In this document: positions 17,885 to 29,500 of the stretch, piece after piece | How positions within the stretch are numbered: position 1 is the first letter of the stretch | Layout: every line of letters starts with the position of its first letter | Origin: JAWKOK01 sp963765875 | Lineage (GTDB): Bacteria > Chloroflexota > Anaerolineae > Caldilineales > Caldilineaceae | Reading direction: 5' to 3' | Length of the DNA: 64,000 nucleotides | Assembly: GCA_963765875.1 (NCBI GenBank) | Contig: CAVXYK010000006.1 | Coordinates: 1-64,000, forward strand | Position numbers and translations under genes: made by a program | The notes under the pieces: generated by a model | Database searches by the model: none | The model's input: only the letters and a program-made list of their open reading frames with translations | Told to the model about the DNA's origin: nothing

Positions 17885-19588
17885 CTAGGGCTGTAGTTCT
17901 TCACGCTGAAGAAAGTCGAAATCCATGCCCAGGTTGGCCTGCAGGACCGATGTCTGAAAGAGCCGATAATAGCCTCTCGGGGCAGGGGGAACGGGAGAGG
18001 CCCATTCAGCCCTTCGCCGTGCTAGCTCGTCTTCGTCGACCAGTAGGTTCAGCTCACGCCGATCCACGCTCAATTCGATGCGGTCTCCGTGCCGGATCAA
18101 ACTCAGCGGTCCGCCGATGGCCGCTTCGGGCGCGACATGCAGCACGATCGTGCCGAAGGCTGTGCCGCTCATGCGTGCGTCGGAGATACGTACCATGTCC
18201 TTGATGCCGGTCAGCTTGCGGGGGATGGGCAGATACCCGGCCTCGGGCATGCCGGGTGCGCCGATGGGGCCAGCATTTTGCAGGACCAGAAAATCGTCTG
18301 GGTACACATCTAGATCCGGATCGTCAATTCGCATAGCCATATCTTTGAGCGACGTAAAAACAACGGCCCGTCCGCTGGTGTTCAGCAGGTGGGGGCTAGC
18401 CGCAGAGCGCTTGAGAATGGCTCCATCGGGCGCTAGATTGCCGTAGAGCACCACCTGTGCCCCGTTTGAACGCAGCGGCTCGTCTGCTCGATGGATGACC
18501 GACTGCCACTCCGGCCACGGTTTGTCATCAGACAGGAGATCGGCCAGTGTCTCGCCGGTGACGGTCATGGTCTCCAGGTTGAGCTGGGGCTTCAGCTGTT
18601 GCAGCACCACGGGCAGACCGCCGGCCCGGTAGAAATCCTCCATGTAATATTGGCCGGACGGCTTCAGGGCCACCAGTACGGGCGTCTCATTGCCCAATCG
18701 GTCCAGTTGGTCGAGGTGCAAGCGAATGCCCAGCCTGCCTGCGATGGCCGTGAGGTGAATGATGGCATTGGTCGACCCGCCGATTGCGTGCAGGACGCGT
18801 AGTGCATTCTCAAACGCCGCCGACGTCATGATCTGGTCTGGCGTTCGCTTCGCATAGGCAATTTCCACAGCCGCAAACCCGGACCGTTCCCCATGGCGCA
18901 AGCGCTCGGCATGCACGGCCGGCACGGCTGCGCCTCCGGGCAACATCATCCCTAGCGCTTCAGTCAGGCAGGCCATGGTGCTGGCCGTACCCATGACCCC
19001 ACAGGTGCCCACAGTCGGAGCCAGTTGGTCCTCGACCTGGTCGATCACATCTCGGTCGATCTCGCCACGTCGATAGGTCGCCCAGAAGCGCCGGCAATCT
19101 GTGCAGGCGCCCAGACGCTCGCCCTGGAAGCTGCCGGTCAGCATTGGTCCCGCAGCAACGACTATCGCCGGGATATTGGCGCTGGCTGCGCCCATTAGCA
19201 TGGCGGGCAAGGTCTTGTCGCAGCCGCCCAGGAGCACGACCGCGTCCAGCGGTTGGGCCGTGAGCATGGCCTCCACGTCCATCGACATGAGATTGCGATA
19301 CATCATGCTCGTGGGCGACAGGAAGATCTCGCCCAAAGAAATGGTCGGGAACTCAAGCGGCAGACCGCCTGCCTGATAGACGCCACGTTTGACGGCTTCG
19401 GACACTTCCTTGAGGCCACGGTGGCAGTTGTTCAGCTCGCTGTAGTTGTTGAGGACGCCGACGATCGGCTTGCCCAGCGATTCGCCGGTGTAGCCCATGG
19501 CCTTGGCAAACGAACGGCGCATGTAGACGGCGAATTCGCGGTCGCCGGTCTCGGTGAGATTATTGGAGAGTCCATGGGGTTCGCTCAT
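17885..19588 (-). CDS. IlvD/Edd-family dehydratase, probably sugar-acid type
   Basis: A 567-residue [Fe-S] dehydratase of the IlvD/Edd family, which removes water from dihydroxy acids. Motifs: GKPIVGVLNNYSELNNCHRG, LLGGCDKTLPAMLMGA (cluster Cys), GACTDCRRFW (second Cys), TVGTCGVMGTASTMA (third Cys), and IGGSTNAIIHLTAIAGR. The third-Cys region and the sequence ISDARMSGTAFGTIVLHVAPEA match the arabonate/xylonate dehydratase branch better than biosynthetic IlvD; no other branched-chain genes are nearby. Start MSEPHG at 19588. Lies upstream of the creatininase gene on the same strand, with a REP-like palindrome between. Likely role: sugar-acid catabolism (2-keto-3-deoxy acid formation). Confidence 0.85.
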   Translation of the reverse strand: MSEPHGLSNNLTETGDREFAVYMRRSFAKAMGYTGESLGKPIVGVLNNYSELNNCHRGLKEVSEAVKRGVYQAGGLPLEFPTISLGEIFLSPTSMMYRNLMSMDVEAMLTAQPLDAVVLLGGCDKTLPAMLMGAASANIPAIVVAAGPMLTGSFQGERLGACTDCRRFWATYRRGEIDRDVIDQVEDQLAPTVGTCGVMGTASTMACLTEALGMMLPGGAAVPAVHAERLRHGERSGFAAVEIAYAKRTPDQIMTSAAFENALRVLHAIGGSTNAIIHLTAIAGRLGIRLHLDQLDRLGNETPVLVALKPSGQYYMEDFYRAGGLPVVLQQLKPQLNLETMTVTGETLADLLSDDKPWPEWQSVIHRADEPLRSNGAQVVLYGNLAPDGAILKRSAASPHLLNTSGRAVVFTSLKDMAMRIDDPDLDVYPDDFLVLQNAGPIGAPGMPEAGYLPIPRKLTGIKDMVRISDARMSGTAFGTIVLHVAPEAAIGGPLSLIRHGDRIELSVDRRELNLLVDEDELARRRAEWASPVPPAPRGYYRLFQTSVLQANLGMDFDFLQREELQP

Positions 19589-19760
19589 TCAGCCTGCGCT
19601 CCTGAATTTGATGCAATGAAGTCCTGGCAGACGGGTTACCGTCCTCAATGAGTGAATGATAAAGGCAAGCGCGTGAATCGTCCAGCGCCATGCGCCGGCT
19701 CTGCCGAAGAGAACCCCCACCGATAGCATCCGGTGAGGGTCTAGCATTCTGCTATTGACG

Positions 19761-21944
19761 CTAGCGTGGTGACCAGACTGGAAAGGTAGCGATCGGATAC
19801 GTAGTGCTGGATATTCTCTTCTGATTGCTGCCATCAGCATTCATTACGTAGATCCCTCGACTGCCATCTCGATCACCGTCGAATGCGATTTTCGATCCGT
19901 CCGTTGACCAGGAGGGAAAGCTATCGATAGCTGAATTGTTTGTCAGCTGCATTGGATTGCTCCCGTCGGCATTCATGGTGTATATCTCAGGGGGACCGCC
20001 GGCCCGATCGCTGGCAAATGCAATCTTCGAGCCATCGGGGGACCAGCGCGGTCTCTTGTCGACGGCAGGATGAGTTGTTAGGTTGGTCAGACCCGTCCCA
20101 TCCGCGCCAACCACATAGATCTCCATATTCCCGTTCTCATTGCTGACAAACGCGAACTTTGAACTGTCAGGCGACCAGGCAGGCGGTTCCCCTTGCCACA
20201 ATACCCAGTATCTCTCATCCGGTTCCCCGTACGTGTCATCGGTCACTTTCGTTATGTTGGTCCCATCGGCATTCATGACATGAATTGCCATCTTTCTCTC
20301 AGCAGTGTAGACTTCGAAGGCAATCTTTGTCCCATCCGGTGACCAAGATGGTAGGTAATCCATCTGGGTGTTGTCTGTGAGTTTCCTTGGATCGCTACCA
20401 TCGGCATTCACTGTGTAGAGCTCCACAGCAGAAAAATCACTTGGATTTTGGCCCCATCTTTCAAACACAATTCTTGAACCATCAGAATTCCAAGACGGAT
20501 TTGCATCGATTGTCGGATTGTTGGTAATGTTGACGCTGTTACTTCCATCGGCATTTACCACATATATGTCACTCTTGGGCTCGACTGGCTGAACTTCAAA
20601 TGCGATCTTTGACCCGTCAAGGGACCAAATTGGCACTCCGACCCTCGGTATTCCTTCGGTCAGCTTCGCCACATCACCACCGATTGAATTCATGGTATGG
20701 ATTTCTGACGAGCTTCCATCCAGCGGCCCGACCAAGAAAGCGATTTTGCCTGGTTCAGGACTGCTTTCACTTAAAGAGACAAATGGTACGAACAACTGAT
20801 GATCGTAGGCTACTTGACGAGAATACCTTACCGTTGCGCTAGCGTCATCACAGTAGAAGATATGGGAATAGCCACCTTGATCCACGGCTAATGATGTGTA
20901 TCCATCCATCAGCACGGGCGAGTCAACGACTGTCACTAACCACGATGACCCGTTCCATTGAGCATGCTTTACGGCTTGTTTACTATCATCGAAGTAGCTT
21001 ATTCGAGGATACTCCTGCGTGTCCAGCGCTATTGCACTGAAGGAGCCAACGTTCCCTTTTGAGTCTGGCAGTTCTTCTTCCCAGACACCGTCCTTCTTGT
21101 ATGCATATTTGAGGTCACTTTCGTATTCATAGCTGATGTGTGGATTGTCAGTGGTATCGAGTGCGATGGAAGGGTACGCGGGTGTTCCTAAATCACTCGA
21201 ATCAATTGTCTCAGTCATCCAAGTCGTATCGCTTAGGATTCCATAATTGAGATCCCAATATGAATTGTAGACCGCATGCGGATGCTCAAAGGAATCTAAC
21301 GCAAGAGATGTTCCACTACTCGAGAACGTGTCCTCAATCACGGTATTTTGCCAATGTTCATCAACTCGGTAAGCGTAGTTAGGTGCCTGCACTTGTGGCT
21401 CACTTCCCATATATGAAATGTGAGGATGATCTGCCGAATCAAGCGCCAACGATGGGTACCAACCTGCTTTTCCTGCGACTGCCAGATTCCACTTGACGCC
21501 ATCCCAACTAGCGTACTTCAGTGTGTTCTTCGTCAGATCTCGATATGCAATATGAGGCTTTCCGGAGCTATCGAGTGCGATTGAACTGGATCTTCCTACA
21601 GCCTCGGTATCATCTGCTATCGTTTTGTCCCACCCTGCACTTGACCGATGCGCGTATATCAGAGCATCGTCACGGTAATAACTGACATGAGGGTTATTGT
21701 CGATATCCAGAGCGAGGGACACATTCATTGCAAAGCACCCCAACCCCTCGCTTCCCGCAGTGTCGACATTCTCTACTAACCACATCGTCTCTGCCTCCGA
21801 CGACGCGAGAGCATCAGATCGCATGCCGAACAGTAAGAGTGCTGAAAACAACAGGAGGCAGAATGCTCTTCTATACATTGCGCTTGGCTGATGTCTCATT
21901 GCCAACACAGTGATCCGTGTAAGATGATACTTGTGACGATCCAT
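19761..21944 (-). CDS. secreted two-propeller protein with TolB-like C-terminal half
   Basis: About 727 residues. ATG at 21944 has AAAGGAGAG 8 bases upstream; an internal MYRRAFCLLLFSALLLFG gives the signal peptide, cleaved near DALASS. Residues about 60-400 are nine or so repeats of the type IALDSSGKPHIAYRD and SLALDSADHPHISY, a neuraminidase-like propeller. A linker with HQLFVPFVSLSE follows. Residues about 430-727 are TolB/WD40-like repeats: SPDGTKIAFE, IYVVNADGSNSVNIT, RWSPDGSKIAFASDRAG. Expected to be extracellular or surface attached; no catalytic residues recognised. A hairpin near 19714-19740 follows the stop. TolB-like repeats here have no Tol-Pal partners, as expected in a single-membrane phylum. 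Confidence 0.88.
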   Translation of the reverse strand: MDRHKYHLTRITVLAMRHQPSAMYRRAFCLLLFSALLLFGMRSDALASSEAETMWLVENVDTAGSEGLGCFAMNVSLALDIDNNPHVSYYRDDALIYAHRSSAGWDKTIADDTEAVGRSSSIALDSSGKPHIAYRDLTKNTLKYASWDGVKWNLAVAGKAGWYPSLALDSADHPHISYMGSEPQVQAPNYAYRVDEHWQNTVIEDTFSSSGTSLALDSFEHPHAVYNSYWDLNYGILSDTTWMTETIDSSDLGTPAYPSIALDTTDNPHISYEYESDLKYAYKKDGVWEEELPDSKGNVGSFSAIALDTQEYPRISYFDDSKQAVKHAQWNGSSWLVTVVDSPVLMDGYTSLAVDQGGYSHIFYCDDASATVRYSRQVAYDHQLFVPFVSLSESSPEPGKIAFLVGPLDGSSSEIHTMNSIGGDVAKLTEGIPRVGVPIWSLDGSKIAFEVQPVEPKSDIYVVNADGSNSVNITNNPTIDANPSWNSDGSRIVFERWGQNPSDFSAVELYTVNADGSDPRKLTDNTQMDYLPSWSPDGTKIAFEVYTAERKMAIHVMNADGTNITKVTDDTYGEPDERYWVLWQGEPPAWSPDSSKFAFVSNENGNMEIYVVGADGTGLTNLTTHPAVDKRPRWSPDGSKIAFASDRAGGPPEIYTMNADGSNPMQLTNNSAIDSFPSWSTDGSKIAFDGDRDGSRGIYVMNADGSNQKRISSTTYPIATFPVWSPR

Positions 21945-22485
21945 TGAGTTTTCTCTCCTTTCGGACTGTTGATGTAGGTGAACACCTGATCTACTGCGTT
22001 GCAGGGGAATTGACTGCAATCTACTTCGCCAGATATCGCATGGCTATACAGGGCAAAACGGCGCACTTGGACAAGTCTAGATCGGCGATGGCTACACGAT
22101 GGCTACAAGGCCTGCAGATCAAGCAAGCTTATAGCTTAAATAAACTTCTCTTTTATTGAGCTATAACGTAGACTCCACGTATTCGCATAGTGATTTTACC
22201 CTGGCATCCTGATTTGGGCGTACCCTAATGGCTCTTCGGCAATGAACAGCGCGTTCCGTTCGGACCGCCTGCCTTGTCGCGGCCGTCGCTAGTCGAGCTG
22301 CATCTCTCTCCCACAAATTGAACTGAATATCAGAGAACGGCTGGTGCTTTCAGTCCTCTGTTTCCAGCCTCTGCAGTCGGCACAAGTCATGGCTGGACCA
22401 GATACTCCGTTCCGTTTACTTCGCTCTACTCCGGATCATCTCCTTTTCTCCCTTATCGAAATTTATGTCAATCAACTTCTGGCTA
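21945..22485. other. intergenic region upstream of recombinase
   Basis: About 540 bases without a supported gene. Visible: an imperfect 13-bp inverted repeat at 22131-22144/22152-22164 (TAGCT ends). The region is AT-richer near its right end, where the recombinase promoter begins. It could hold an attachment site, but no matching direct repeat was found. Confidence 0.4.
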
Positions 22486-22514
22486 TTGACAGCCGACTAT
22501 CCGCTTGGTACAAT
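22486..22514 (+). promoter_or_regulatory. consensus sigma-70-type promoter of the recombinase gene
   Basis: TTGACA at 22486-22491, exactly 17 bases, then TACAAT at 22509-22514. The start codon at 22545 follows a GGAG. This is the closest match to the housekeeping consensus seen in the window. Confidence 0.75.
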
Positions 22515-22544
22515 TAGATTAATTAAAAAAATGGAGAAAACGAT

Positions 22545-23526
22545 ATGACAAGAAAGACATCCTTCGTCGCTGCGACAGAACCGGCAGCGGTGACAAGCGC
22601 AAAACTGGTCAAGAAGACAGCTGTGGCTACGAATAGGCAGGTCGCCCCATTTGACGCCGCCCTGCTGGCAGGCCAACTGGCCCCATCCAGTATCGCCATG
22701 TACGACGCGAGATTTTCGCGCCTACCTAGTCTACGCCGGCTCATATGACAATGCGGTGCGCCCCTCTACCCTGGCCCGGTGGCGCACGCATCTGGCAAGC
22801 GAGACTGAGATGAGTCCGAACACGATCAATCGCATGCTCAGTGCAATCAAGCGACTGATCAAAGAGGCTGCTGTCCAAGGATATCTGGGCCATGAGGTGG
22901 CCAGTGAGTTTAGCCAGATATCCGGCGTCAAGACTGTTGCCCTCAAGGAACGCACAAAGGACAACGCACGCGTGCGCATCGAACCCGAAGACATGCGTCG
23001 ACTATGCGAAGCGCCTGATGCATCGACCCCGATTGGTATGCGTGATGCCGCCCTGCTTGCTACGCTGGCCGGCAGCGGCCTGCGCGTTAGCGAATTGGCC
23101 TCACTCAAGCTGAGCCATATCCGCCGCCAAACCGGCGGATTCTTGATCACCGTACGCGGCAAGAACGATGTCGAGTTTCGAGATGCCCCGTTGAGCAGCA
23201 GCGCCTATGCACAGATACGTTCTTGGGTGGACGGGCGTCCGTTGCCCAGCGACTTTGTCTTCACAGCCTTTGACGGACGTGGGGCGCGACCGACGACGCG
23301 CCCCCTCTCGGCGGTGGCGGTCTGGCGCATCGTCCGCAAATACAGTGTTGAGGCAGGCTTGGTTGACGTGAAGCCACATGATTTCCGTCGCTTCGTCGGC
23401 ACGCAACTTGCCCGCAGAGACATCCGCAAGGCCCAGAAGGCTCTCGGGCACAAACGCCTCGAAACAACAGCCCGCCATTATGTGCTTGACGACCTTGAAG
23501 CTGGATTGACCGACGATCTGTACTAG
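22545..23526 (+). CDS. tyrosine recombinase (XerC/D-like integrase), one frameshift
   Basis: N-terminal Lys/Thr/Ala-rich leader (MTRKTSFVAATEP) and a SAM-like core-binding domain (APSSIAMYDARF, then after a shift near 22705 DFRAYLVYAGSYDNAVRPST). Catalytic domain: GSGLRVSELASLKLSHI (first Arg), VRGKNDVEFRDAPLS (Lys region), KPHDFRRFVGTQLA (HxxR), LGHKRLETTARHYV (His and nucleophile Tyr). All active residues are present. About 325 residues. It stands alone between unrelated genes with its own strong promoter and a long terminator, with no phage or transposon partners, so it is either a Xer-type housekeeping enzyme or a solitary integrase. Confidence 0.87.
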
Positions 23527-23536
23527 ATGCTGTAGA

Positions 23537-23594
23537 CGCAGACAAAAAAGGGGTGGGTTGACGATGTCGTCAACCCACCCCTTTTTTGTCTGCG
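23537..23594. terminator. perfect 28-bp inverted repeat, two-way terminator
   Basis: Arms 23537-23564 and 23567-23594 are exact complements with a 2-base loop. The core GGGGTGGGTTGACGA is bounded by A6 and T6. It separates the convergent recombinase and Ig-repeat genes. Confidence 0.88.
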
Positions 23595-23599
23595 CCTAT

Positions 23600-26500
23600 C
23601 TACATACGTCGTCGTCGCAAGCGGCCAATGCTGACATAGCCTGCAAGGAGCAACAACACGCCTCCGGCAGTACCCAGAGAGGGCAAGTTCAATGTCAGAT
23701 TCGAAGCGCCGGTCGGCGGTAGCGCATCAGGCGCCGCCGCGGCTGGAACCTCGGTTGGCTCCTCAGCCGGCGTCTCGGTGGCCTCTTCAGCAACTTCCGT
23801 TACCGCTGAGGCTGGACCTTCCGTCGCTGTCGGTTCAGGCGTGGCCGTTGGGGCCGGCTCACTCACCAGCAGGAAGGCCGGTAGAGCAACGTTGATAATT
23901 TCACCGTCTCTGTCAAGTGCGCGTACACCGATCGTGTAGATACCAGAGTCAGCCAGGCGAATTTCGAAACGCCACTTGCCGTCTCGTCCAATCGGTGTCG
24001 TGCCGACCGACTGGTTGTTGGCAAAGATCTCTACAACCTCACCAGGCTGGCCCGTGCCACGAAGGTTGACGTCTCCAACCGTTGCTGCGCCGGGCAATAC
24101 CATGGTCAAAGGAGCAGGACGTGGCGTGTTTGTTGCTGTAGGTTCTGGCGTACTCGTCGGCTTTTCCGTTGCGGTTGCCGTAGGCTCCCATGTCGGCGTA
24201 AATGTGGGTGTCGGCAAGGGCGTATTTGTTGACGTGGCCGTCGGCTCTGGCGTCTCTGTCGCAGTAGGTGTAGCCGTCGGCGTCGGTGTTGATGTGAAGG
24301 TAGACGTAGGCAGCGGCGTGATCGTGTTTGTGGCAGTCGGTTCCGGTGTGCTTGTAGCGGTTGCCGTAGGCTCCGGTGTATTCGTCGCCGTACGCGTGGG
24401 CTCAGGTGTCTCAGTCTTTGTAGCAGTTGGTTCCGGCGTACTTGTAGCGGTTGCCGTAGGCTCGGGAGTATTGGTCAGCGTACTGGTTGGTTCAGGTGTA
24501 CTCGTGTATGTGGCAGTCGGTTCCGGTGTCTCTGTCGCCGTGGGCGCCGGTGTTGATGTGTAGGTGAACGTAGGCTCAGGCGTCTCGGTCTCAGTAGCAG
24601 TCGGTACCGGCGTATCTGTAGCGGTTGCCGTAGGCTCGGGCGTTGCTGTCGCCGGAACCGTCAGGAATACTGGAACTGCAATGTTGCGGACTGACCCGTC
24701 TGGGTTCAGGGTGCGGGCGCCCAGGGCATAGATGCCGGGCTGGGTGAGATTGGCGTTGAATGCCCAGTTCCCGTCTTTGTCAACCGTGGCCCTACCGATC
24801 ACACGACCATTTGCCACAATCTCTACGTCTGTGCCGGGCTCTCCACTTCCGCTCAGATCTGTCTTTCCCACGGCAGCATCCAAAACCGCTGCGCTGAGGA
24901 CAAGAGGAATCGACATGCTGGTTGGTTCCATCGTGGCAGTTGACGTACTGGTCGGCTCAGGCGTTTCTGTAGGTGTCTTAGTCGGAACTGGCGTATCAGT
25001 TGACGTCGACGTTGGCTCTGGTGTGTCGGTTGGAACATCTGTTGCCGTTGCGGTTGGCTCTGGCGCTTCTGTAGGCGTCTCGGTTGGAACTGGCGTATCA
25101 GTTGACGTCGACGTTGGCTCAGGTGTATCGGTTGGAAGTTCCGTTGCCGTTGCGGTTGGCTCTGGCGTTTCTGTAGGTGTCTTAGTCGGAACTGGCGTAT
25201 CAGTTGACGTCGACGTCGGCTCTGGTGTGTCGGTTGGAACATCTGTTGCCGTTGCGGTCGGCTCAGGCGTTTCTGTAGGCGTCTCGGTTGGAACCGGCGT
25301 ATCAGTTGACGTCGAAGTCGGCTCCGGTGTGTCGGTTGGAACATCCGTTGCCGTTGCGGTCGGCTCAGGCGTTTCTGTAGGTGTCTTAGTCGGAACTGGC
25401 GTATCAGTTGACGTCGAAGTCGGCTCTGGTGTGTCGGTTGGAACATCTGTTGCCGTTGCGGTTGGCTCGGGCGCTTCTGTAGGCGTCTCGGTTGGAACTG
25501 GCGTATCAGTTGACGTCGAAGTCGGCTCCGGTGTGTCGGTTGGAACATCTGTTGCCGTTGCGGTTGGCTCGGGCGCTTCTGTAGGCGTCTCGGTTGGAAC
25601 CGGCGTATCAGTTGACGTCGAAGTCGGCTCCGGTGTATTCGTGGATGTCGCCGTTGGTTCGGGCGTGTCGGTCGGCGCGGCGACGCGGGCGATAAGCGCC
25701 TGCGTACCGGATACGATGGTGCCGTCGCCGCGATCCGCCTGGACGTTCAGTGCATAGGTGCCTGATTTGTCCAGGATCACTTCCGCTTCCCAGTCGCCCT
25801 CTTCATCCACATCTGCTGTCGTGGCCACGATGCCGTTGACAAGCAGATCAACCGTCGTCAGCGGCTCCCCGAAGCCGCTGAGCTTCGTTGAACCGGGCAG
25901 CAACTCCGTCGGCATCGATTCGGGATCGATTGACGGCGGCAGCGGTGTGGCCGTTACAGTCGGCGTATTGGTTGCCGTGGGTTCGGGCATCGGCGTCTCA
26001 GTCGATGTCGATGTTGGCTCCACCGTGCTTGTGGGTTCCGTTGTTTCGGTTGGCGTACTGGTCGGCAGAGCAGTCGGTGTCGGTATCAGAATCACATCAC
26101 GCGCGACATCGTCTTCCTGCGCCGTCCGAGCTTCCAAAATGTATTCGCCGGGATCATCCAGCGTCAGATCTAGCGCCCACTTGCCGGTCTCGTCCACGTC
26201 CGTCGTACCGACGGGTCGGCCGTTGACCAACAATTCGATCGTTGTCCCAGGTTCGCCGGTTCCGGTGATCGCTGTAGCATCATCACCGAAATCTGCTTCC
26301 AGCGCAGCGGGATCGATAGCAGGCGCTAGCGGCGTTGCCGTAGGCTCAGGTGTATCGGTTGGAAGTTCCGTTGCCGTGGATGTCGGCTGAGGCGTCAAAG
26401 TCTCGGTCGCGGTCGGTTCCGGCGTCTCGGTCGGCACAGCAGTGTCAGTCGGAACGGGCGTGTCGGTCGACGTTGACGTCGGTTCTGGCGTTTCGGTTGG

Positions 26501-29500
26501 CGTCTCTGTTGCCGTCGGCTCAGGCGTCACATCGGTGGCCGTGGCAATCGGCGTGATCGTCTCAGTCAATGTCGGTTCCGGCGTGTTGGTGGGCGTCTCG
26601 GTCGACGTAGAGGTCGGCGTCGGCACCACGTTCACGGTGACCGGCGCAGACTCTGCCCATAGTTCGCCGGCAGCGTCCAATGCCCGCACGTCAAACGTGT
26701 ATTCGCCGGACTCCTCAATGGGCACAACCAACGACCAACGGCTGTCCACATCGACGGTCGTCGACGCGACGGTCGAATCGTTGAGCTGGATCTCCAGCAG
26801 TGAATCAGCGATGCCGGAGCCCTCAAGCTGAACAACATTGCCATCCAGCCCCTTCTCCAGCGAGAAGCTCTCGATCACTGGCGGGATCGGGGTTGCGGTA
26901 GGTGTTTCAGTTGGTTCCGGCGTCTCGGTCGGCACAGCAGTGTCAGTCGACGTTGACGTCGGTTCTGGCGTTTCGGTTGGCGTCTCGGTCGGAACCGGCG
27001 TGTCGGTCGATGTCGAAGTCGGCTCCGGTGTATTGGTCTCTGTTGCCGTCGGCTCAGGCGTTACGTCGGTGGCCGTGGCAATCGGCGTGATCGTCTCGGT
27101 CAATGTCGGTTCCGGCGTGTTTGTGGGCGTCTCCGTCGATGTGGAGGTCGGCGTCGGCACCACGTTCACGGTGACCGGCGCAGACTCTGCCCATAGTTCG
27201 CCGGCAGCGTCCAATGCCCGCACGTCAAACGTGTATTCGCCGGACTCCTCAATGGGCACAACCAACGACCAACGGTTGTCTACATCGACGGTTGTCGACG
27301 CGACAGTCGAATCGTTGAGCTGGATTTCCAGCAGTGAATCAGCGATGCCGGAGCCCTCAAGCTGAACAACATTGCCGTCCAGTCCCTTCTCCAGCGAGAA
27401 GCTCTCGATCACTGGCGGGATCGGGGTTGCGGTAGGTGTTTCCGTCGGCACGGGCGTCTCGGTCGACGTTGACGTCGGTTCAGCTGTCTCCGTCGGCGTC
27501 TCTGTCGGAATTGGGGTATCCGTCGATGTCGAAGTCGGTTCCGGCGTATTGGTCTCTGTTGCCGTCGGCTCAGGCGTCACGTCCGTCGCAGTTGCAATAG
27601 GCATCAACGTCTCGGTCGATGTCGGTTCCGGCGTGTTTGTGGGGAGCGGCGTCTCTGTGGATGTAGCCGTCGCTTCCGGGGTCGGTTCTGGTGTGACGTC
27701 TGTGGCGGTTGCAACAGGCACGAAACGCGCTTCCAGCGTCGACGTGGACGTACTTGTTGGTTCTGCCGGTTTTTCAGTGGGCTCAGCCGGCTCAGTTGGC
27801 ATATCTTCCATGGCCGGGTCGATCATTTCGACCACGCTGGCCGTGACCAAAGCTTGGCCACCGTCAGCCAGTGCAGAGATCTGATATTCACCGACTTCCG
27901 GCAAGCGTGCCGTCAAGGACCAACCGCCTGCATCGTCAATCACTGTTCGACCGACGACAACATCGTCGATCAAAATCTCCACCTCGCTCTTCGGATCGCC
28001 TGTGCCCATGATGTCGACAAAGCCGGGTGTCAGCGCCTTTTCAAAAGGAGCGATGGTCAGAGCGGAACTACTTTCCGTTCCGGTCTCTGGCGTCTCACCA
28101 GTCCCGTCTTCAGGACTCTCCGCGGTCTCCGCTGGGACAGGCGCAGGTATGGGCGTGACAGGAGCAAGTGCCCCGTCTGGCGTTGTGGCAGGCACAGCCG
28201 TGGCGAGAATGACCTTCTCGACCACTTCAACCACGACAGGCTCTGATGACATACCGTCGGCATCAGCTACAGAAACTTCATAGGTTCCGGGGAGGTTCAG
28301 CCGAGTGACGAAGTTCCAACGGCCTGCAGCATCTGTCAAGACACTGCCGACCGATGCCTGCTCGATCAGCACCTGGACTTCCTCATTGGCCGGACCGATA
28401 CCTGCCAGGGTGATAAAACCGGCGGCAAGCGGCGTCGTGCTCAAGTTGGGGTCAACCTGTAGGTCGCCATCGCTTGCCGACCCAAGGTCGATAACGCTAT
28501 TCCGATCTGCGGCACTTTGATCTGTGGCGTCGATAGACCCGTCGTCGGCCGTCTCGGTCGCCGCGCTTTCCGTCTCCACCACCGGGGTTTCTGCACTTGG
28601 AGCGGCAAGCTCCGTGCCTTCGACACCGATAGTTTCGTCTGTGGGTTCGCTTGTGGGTTCGGCAGCAGCTTCGACATTGTCAACAATCTCAAGTTCGACT
28701 GGCGGGGAACTTGTACCGTCCTCGCCAGCGGCGCTGACAGAGACGGTTCCCGGCTGGTCAAGACGTGTGACCAGATTCCATCGGCCATCCGCATCACTCG
28801 TTGCGCGCCCAACAACAGACTCGTCGATCAGAACCTGAATCGCTTGATCGGCAGGACCAGAGCCACTAATCGTCACAAATCCGACTGGCTGCGGCGCCTG
28901 GCCTAGTTCCGGATCCACGGAGATCGTTCGCGATGTCTCCAGAATCGACTTCCTCATCGCTCTCTGCGGCCTCACCGTCAGGGGCCACATCATTTTCAAT
29001 TGCATCCTCTGTTGCTGCAATGTCCGACCCTTCGGTCGGTTCTGCAGCAGAGGGCGTCGAAGTCCCCTCTTCAACACCGGCCAGTGGCGTATCCTCTACG
29101 GCCGGTAAGACCAGTACATAAGGCTCAGATCGCACGCCGTCTTGGGATAAAGCGACGATCGAATACTCTCCCGGTTGTACGAAGCGAGTGACATACTGCC
29201 AGGTAGCGGCCGCATCCACGATGGTTCGGCCAACGACAACGTTGTCGACCAGCAGACTCAATTCATCGCCCGCCGTACCGCGGCCGAAAATCTCGACAAA
29301 AGGTTGTGCTTCTGAAGTGTTGCCGGCAACACTGACGCCGTCAATGGACGAAGCGTCTGTGCTTACGCCTGCAGTCGAGTTTTCGGTCTCAGCGCCGTCA
29401 GAAATGGTCTCCGTGGCACTGGTATCCGCACCGGTCTCAGTATCTGTCTCAGTATCCGACTCCGAGTCTTGCAGACTCTCTGTCTCCTCCAGAACGCTCC

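Noticed and set aside
22545..23526. Integron or prophage remnant
   Set aside because: Only a recombinase is present; no attC-like arrays, phage genes or flanking direct repeats were seen.
24957..25636. Possible CRISPR array
   Set aside because: Repeats are 102 bases, contiguous with no unique spacers, and in frame within a coding gene.
24732..26390. Long plus-strand open frames rich in Val-Gly-Ser
   Set aside because: They are the antisense of the Thr/Pro/Glu linker repeats of the minus-strand Ig protein; low-complexity DNA keeps all frames open.
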